A stretch of DNA of 6,158 nt from Gammaproteobacteria bacterium. GTDB lineage: Bacteria; Pseudomonadota; Gammaproteobacteria; Burkholderiales; Burkholderiaceae_C. The stretch lies in the NCBI GenBank assembly GCA_018903185.1, contig JAHIQV010000312.1:1-6158 (forward strand), written 5' to 3'. The notes below the pieces were generated by a model. That model was not told the origin of the DNA. It made no database searches and saw nothing but the letters and a program-made list of their open reading frames with translations. Each line of letters opens with the position of its first letter. Positions within the stretch are counted from its first letter, which is position 1. Both the position numbers and the translations under genes were made by a program. Below, piece by piece: positions 5,015 through 6,158 of this stretch.

Positions 5015-6158
5015 ATGTCGTTCCCAGTGGATGTGGTGGTGATGGCGGCCGGCAAAGGCACGCGCATGAAGAGCCAGTTGCCCAAAGTGTTGCACCGATT
5101 GGGCGGGCGTGCACTGGCCCAGCACGTGATCGACACGGCGGCGCGGCTATCGGCGCGTTCGGTGGTGGTGATCACCGGCCACGGCGCCGGGCAGGTCGAG
5201 GCCGGTCTGCAAGCGCCGGCGGGCGCCACGCAGCTGAAATACGTGCGCCAGGAGCCACAGCTCGGCACCGGCCACGCGGTGCAGCAGGCCGCCCCCGCGT
5301 TGCCGGACGACGGCGTGACGCTGGTGCTGTCGGGCGACGTGCCGCTGACCCGGTCCGAGACCTTGCAGGCGCTGCTCGACCTGTGCGCGGGCGAGCGGAT
5401 GGCCTTGCTCACGCTGGACATGCCCGACCCCACCGGCTATGGCCGCATCGTGCGATCGGCCGACGGCTCGGTGCAGGCCATCGTGGAGCACAAGGACGCC
5501 AGCGAAGCCCAGCGCGCCATCACCGAGATCTACAGCGGCATCATGGCCGTGCCGACGCGGCTGCTCAAAGGCTGGCTGGCGCGGCTGGACAACCAGAACG
5601 CCCAGGGCGAGTACTACCTGACCGACGTGGTGAAGTTCGCCGTGGGCGATGGCCAGGGCGTGCAGGCGCACCGCATCACCGACGCGGTGCAGGTGGCGGG
5701 CGTGAACAGCCCGCTGCAACTGGCCGAACTGGAGCGCGCCCACCAGGGGCGGGTGGCCGAGGCGCTGATGGAGCAGGGCGTGCGCCTGGCCGACCCGGCA
5801 CGGCTGGACGTGCGTGGCGCGCTGGTGTGCGGTCAGGATGTGGAGATCGACGTCAACTGCGTTTTCGATGGCCAGGTCTCGCTCGGTCACGGCGTGCGCA
5901 TCGGGGCGAACTGCGTGATCGCCAACGCGGTGATCGAAGCCGGTGCGGTGATCCATCCCTTCACCCACATCGACGGCGAGAAGCTCGGTGTGCGCGTGGG
6001 GCCGGGTTCGCTGATCGGGCCGTTTGCGCGCCTGCGCCCGGGTGCGCAACTCGGCGCCGAGGTGCACATCGGCAACTTTGTCGAGGTGAAGAACAGCACC
6101 CTCGCCGCAGGCGCCAAGGCCAACCACCTGGCTTACCTGGGCGACGCCACGGTGGGCG
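5015..6158 (+). CDS. glmU: Bifunctional GlmU: GlcNAc-1-P uridyltransferase / GlcN-1-P acetyltransferase (3' end outside window)
   Basis: GlmU makes UDP-GlcNAc in two cytoplasmic steps: acetylation of glucosamine-1-phosphate with acetyl-CoA, then UMP transfer from UTP. The product feeds peptidoglycan and LPS synthesis. The frame is open to the right edge with 381 codons; relatives have about 455, so some 75 are missing. The N-terminal nucleotidyltransferase domain shows MAAGKGTRMKSQLPKVLH (10-27), QLGTGHA (82-88), SGDVPL with the metal-binding D108, GYGRI (141-145), IVEHKDA (156-162), NAQGEYYLTD (195-204) and GVN231. From about 260 it becomes a left-handed beta-helix with hexapeptide repeats, including RLR341PG, NFVEVK359 and the expected catalytic base H371 in NHLAYLGD. 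The E. coli EINTG motif reads EIYSG here (171-175). Both active sites otherwise look intact in the visible part. glmS often follows glmU in this group but lies outside the window. Confidence 0.98.
   Translation, partial: MSFPVDVVVMAAGKGTRMKSQLPKVLHRLGGRALAQHVIDTAARLSARSVVVITGHGAGQVEAGLQAPAGATQLKYVRQEPQLGTGHAVQQAAPALPDDGVTLVLSGDVPLTRSETLQALLDLCAGERMALLTLDMPDPTGYGRIVRSADGSVQAIVEHKDASEAQRAITEIYSGIMAVPTRLLKGWLARLDNQNAQGEYYLTDVVKFAVGDGQGVQAHRITDAVQVAGVNSPLQLAELERAHQGRVAEALMEQGVRLADPARLDVRGALVCGQDVEIDVNCVFDGQVSLGHGVRIGANCVIANAVIEAGAVIHPFTHIDGEKLGVRVGPGSLIGPFARLRPGAQLGAEVHIGNFVEVKNSTLAAGAKANHLAYLGDATVG

Noticed and set aside
5017..5433. N-terminal extension of the DUF6279 frame up to 5433
   Set aside because: It runs opposite the glmU start region, reads as Ser/Ala/Pro-rich filler and would bury the lipoprotein signal peptide in the middle of the protein.
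5147..6127. A 326-codon open frame on the - strand, opposite glmU
   Set aside because: glmU is unmistakable on + with all its motifs in order. The opposite frame has no family features.

Overview
The window is GC-rich (roughly two-thirds G+C by eye, with third codon positions almost all G or C). Gene content and protein style suggest a betaproteobacterium of the order Burkholderiales, most likely Comamonadaceae (Hydrogenophaga/Acidovorax-like). This rests on the style of the GlmU, DUF6279 and DUF3047 proteins and is an inference, not a database result. The region looks like ordinary chromosome. I see no mobile element, CRISPR array, tRNA or rRNA.

Layout, left to right. (1) Positions 2-76 hold the last 24 codons of a + strand gene that starts outside the window. 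(2) A 111-bp AT-rich gap precedes a + strand metallo-beta-lactamase-fold protein (188-1177) that has lost all the ligands of one of its two metal sites. (3) A near-perfect symmetric terminator (1196-1230) separates it from a convergent - strand gene for a small lipoprotein with a single PKD domain (1254-1661). (4) Divergent from that, a + strand pair encodes a DUF3047 lipoprotein (1834-2673) and, 57 bp later, an ArsB/NhaD/SLC13-type permease (2731-3984). (5) A hairpin at 3994-4021 lies between the permease and a convergent - strand DUF6279 lipoprotein (4096-4947, possibly starting at 5016). (6) Divergent from that is glmU (5015 to beyond the right edge), for the bifunctional enzyme that makes UDP-GlcNAc for peptidoglycan and LPS.

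The genes do not form one pathway. Most encode cell-envelope functions: three different exported lipoproteins, one inner-membrane transporter and one cell-wall precursor enzyme. Only glmU has a firmly known function. The most notable points are the half-lost metal centre of the MBL protein, the overlap of the possible start codons of glmU and the DUF6279 gene on a single CATG, and the pairing of a DUF3047 lipoprotein with an anion-type permease. I did not find a convincing new multi-gene system.
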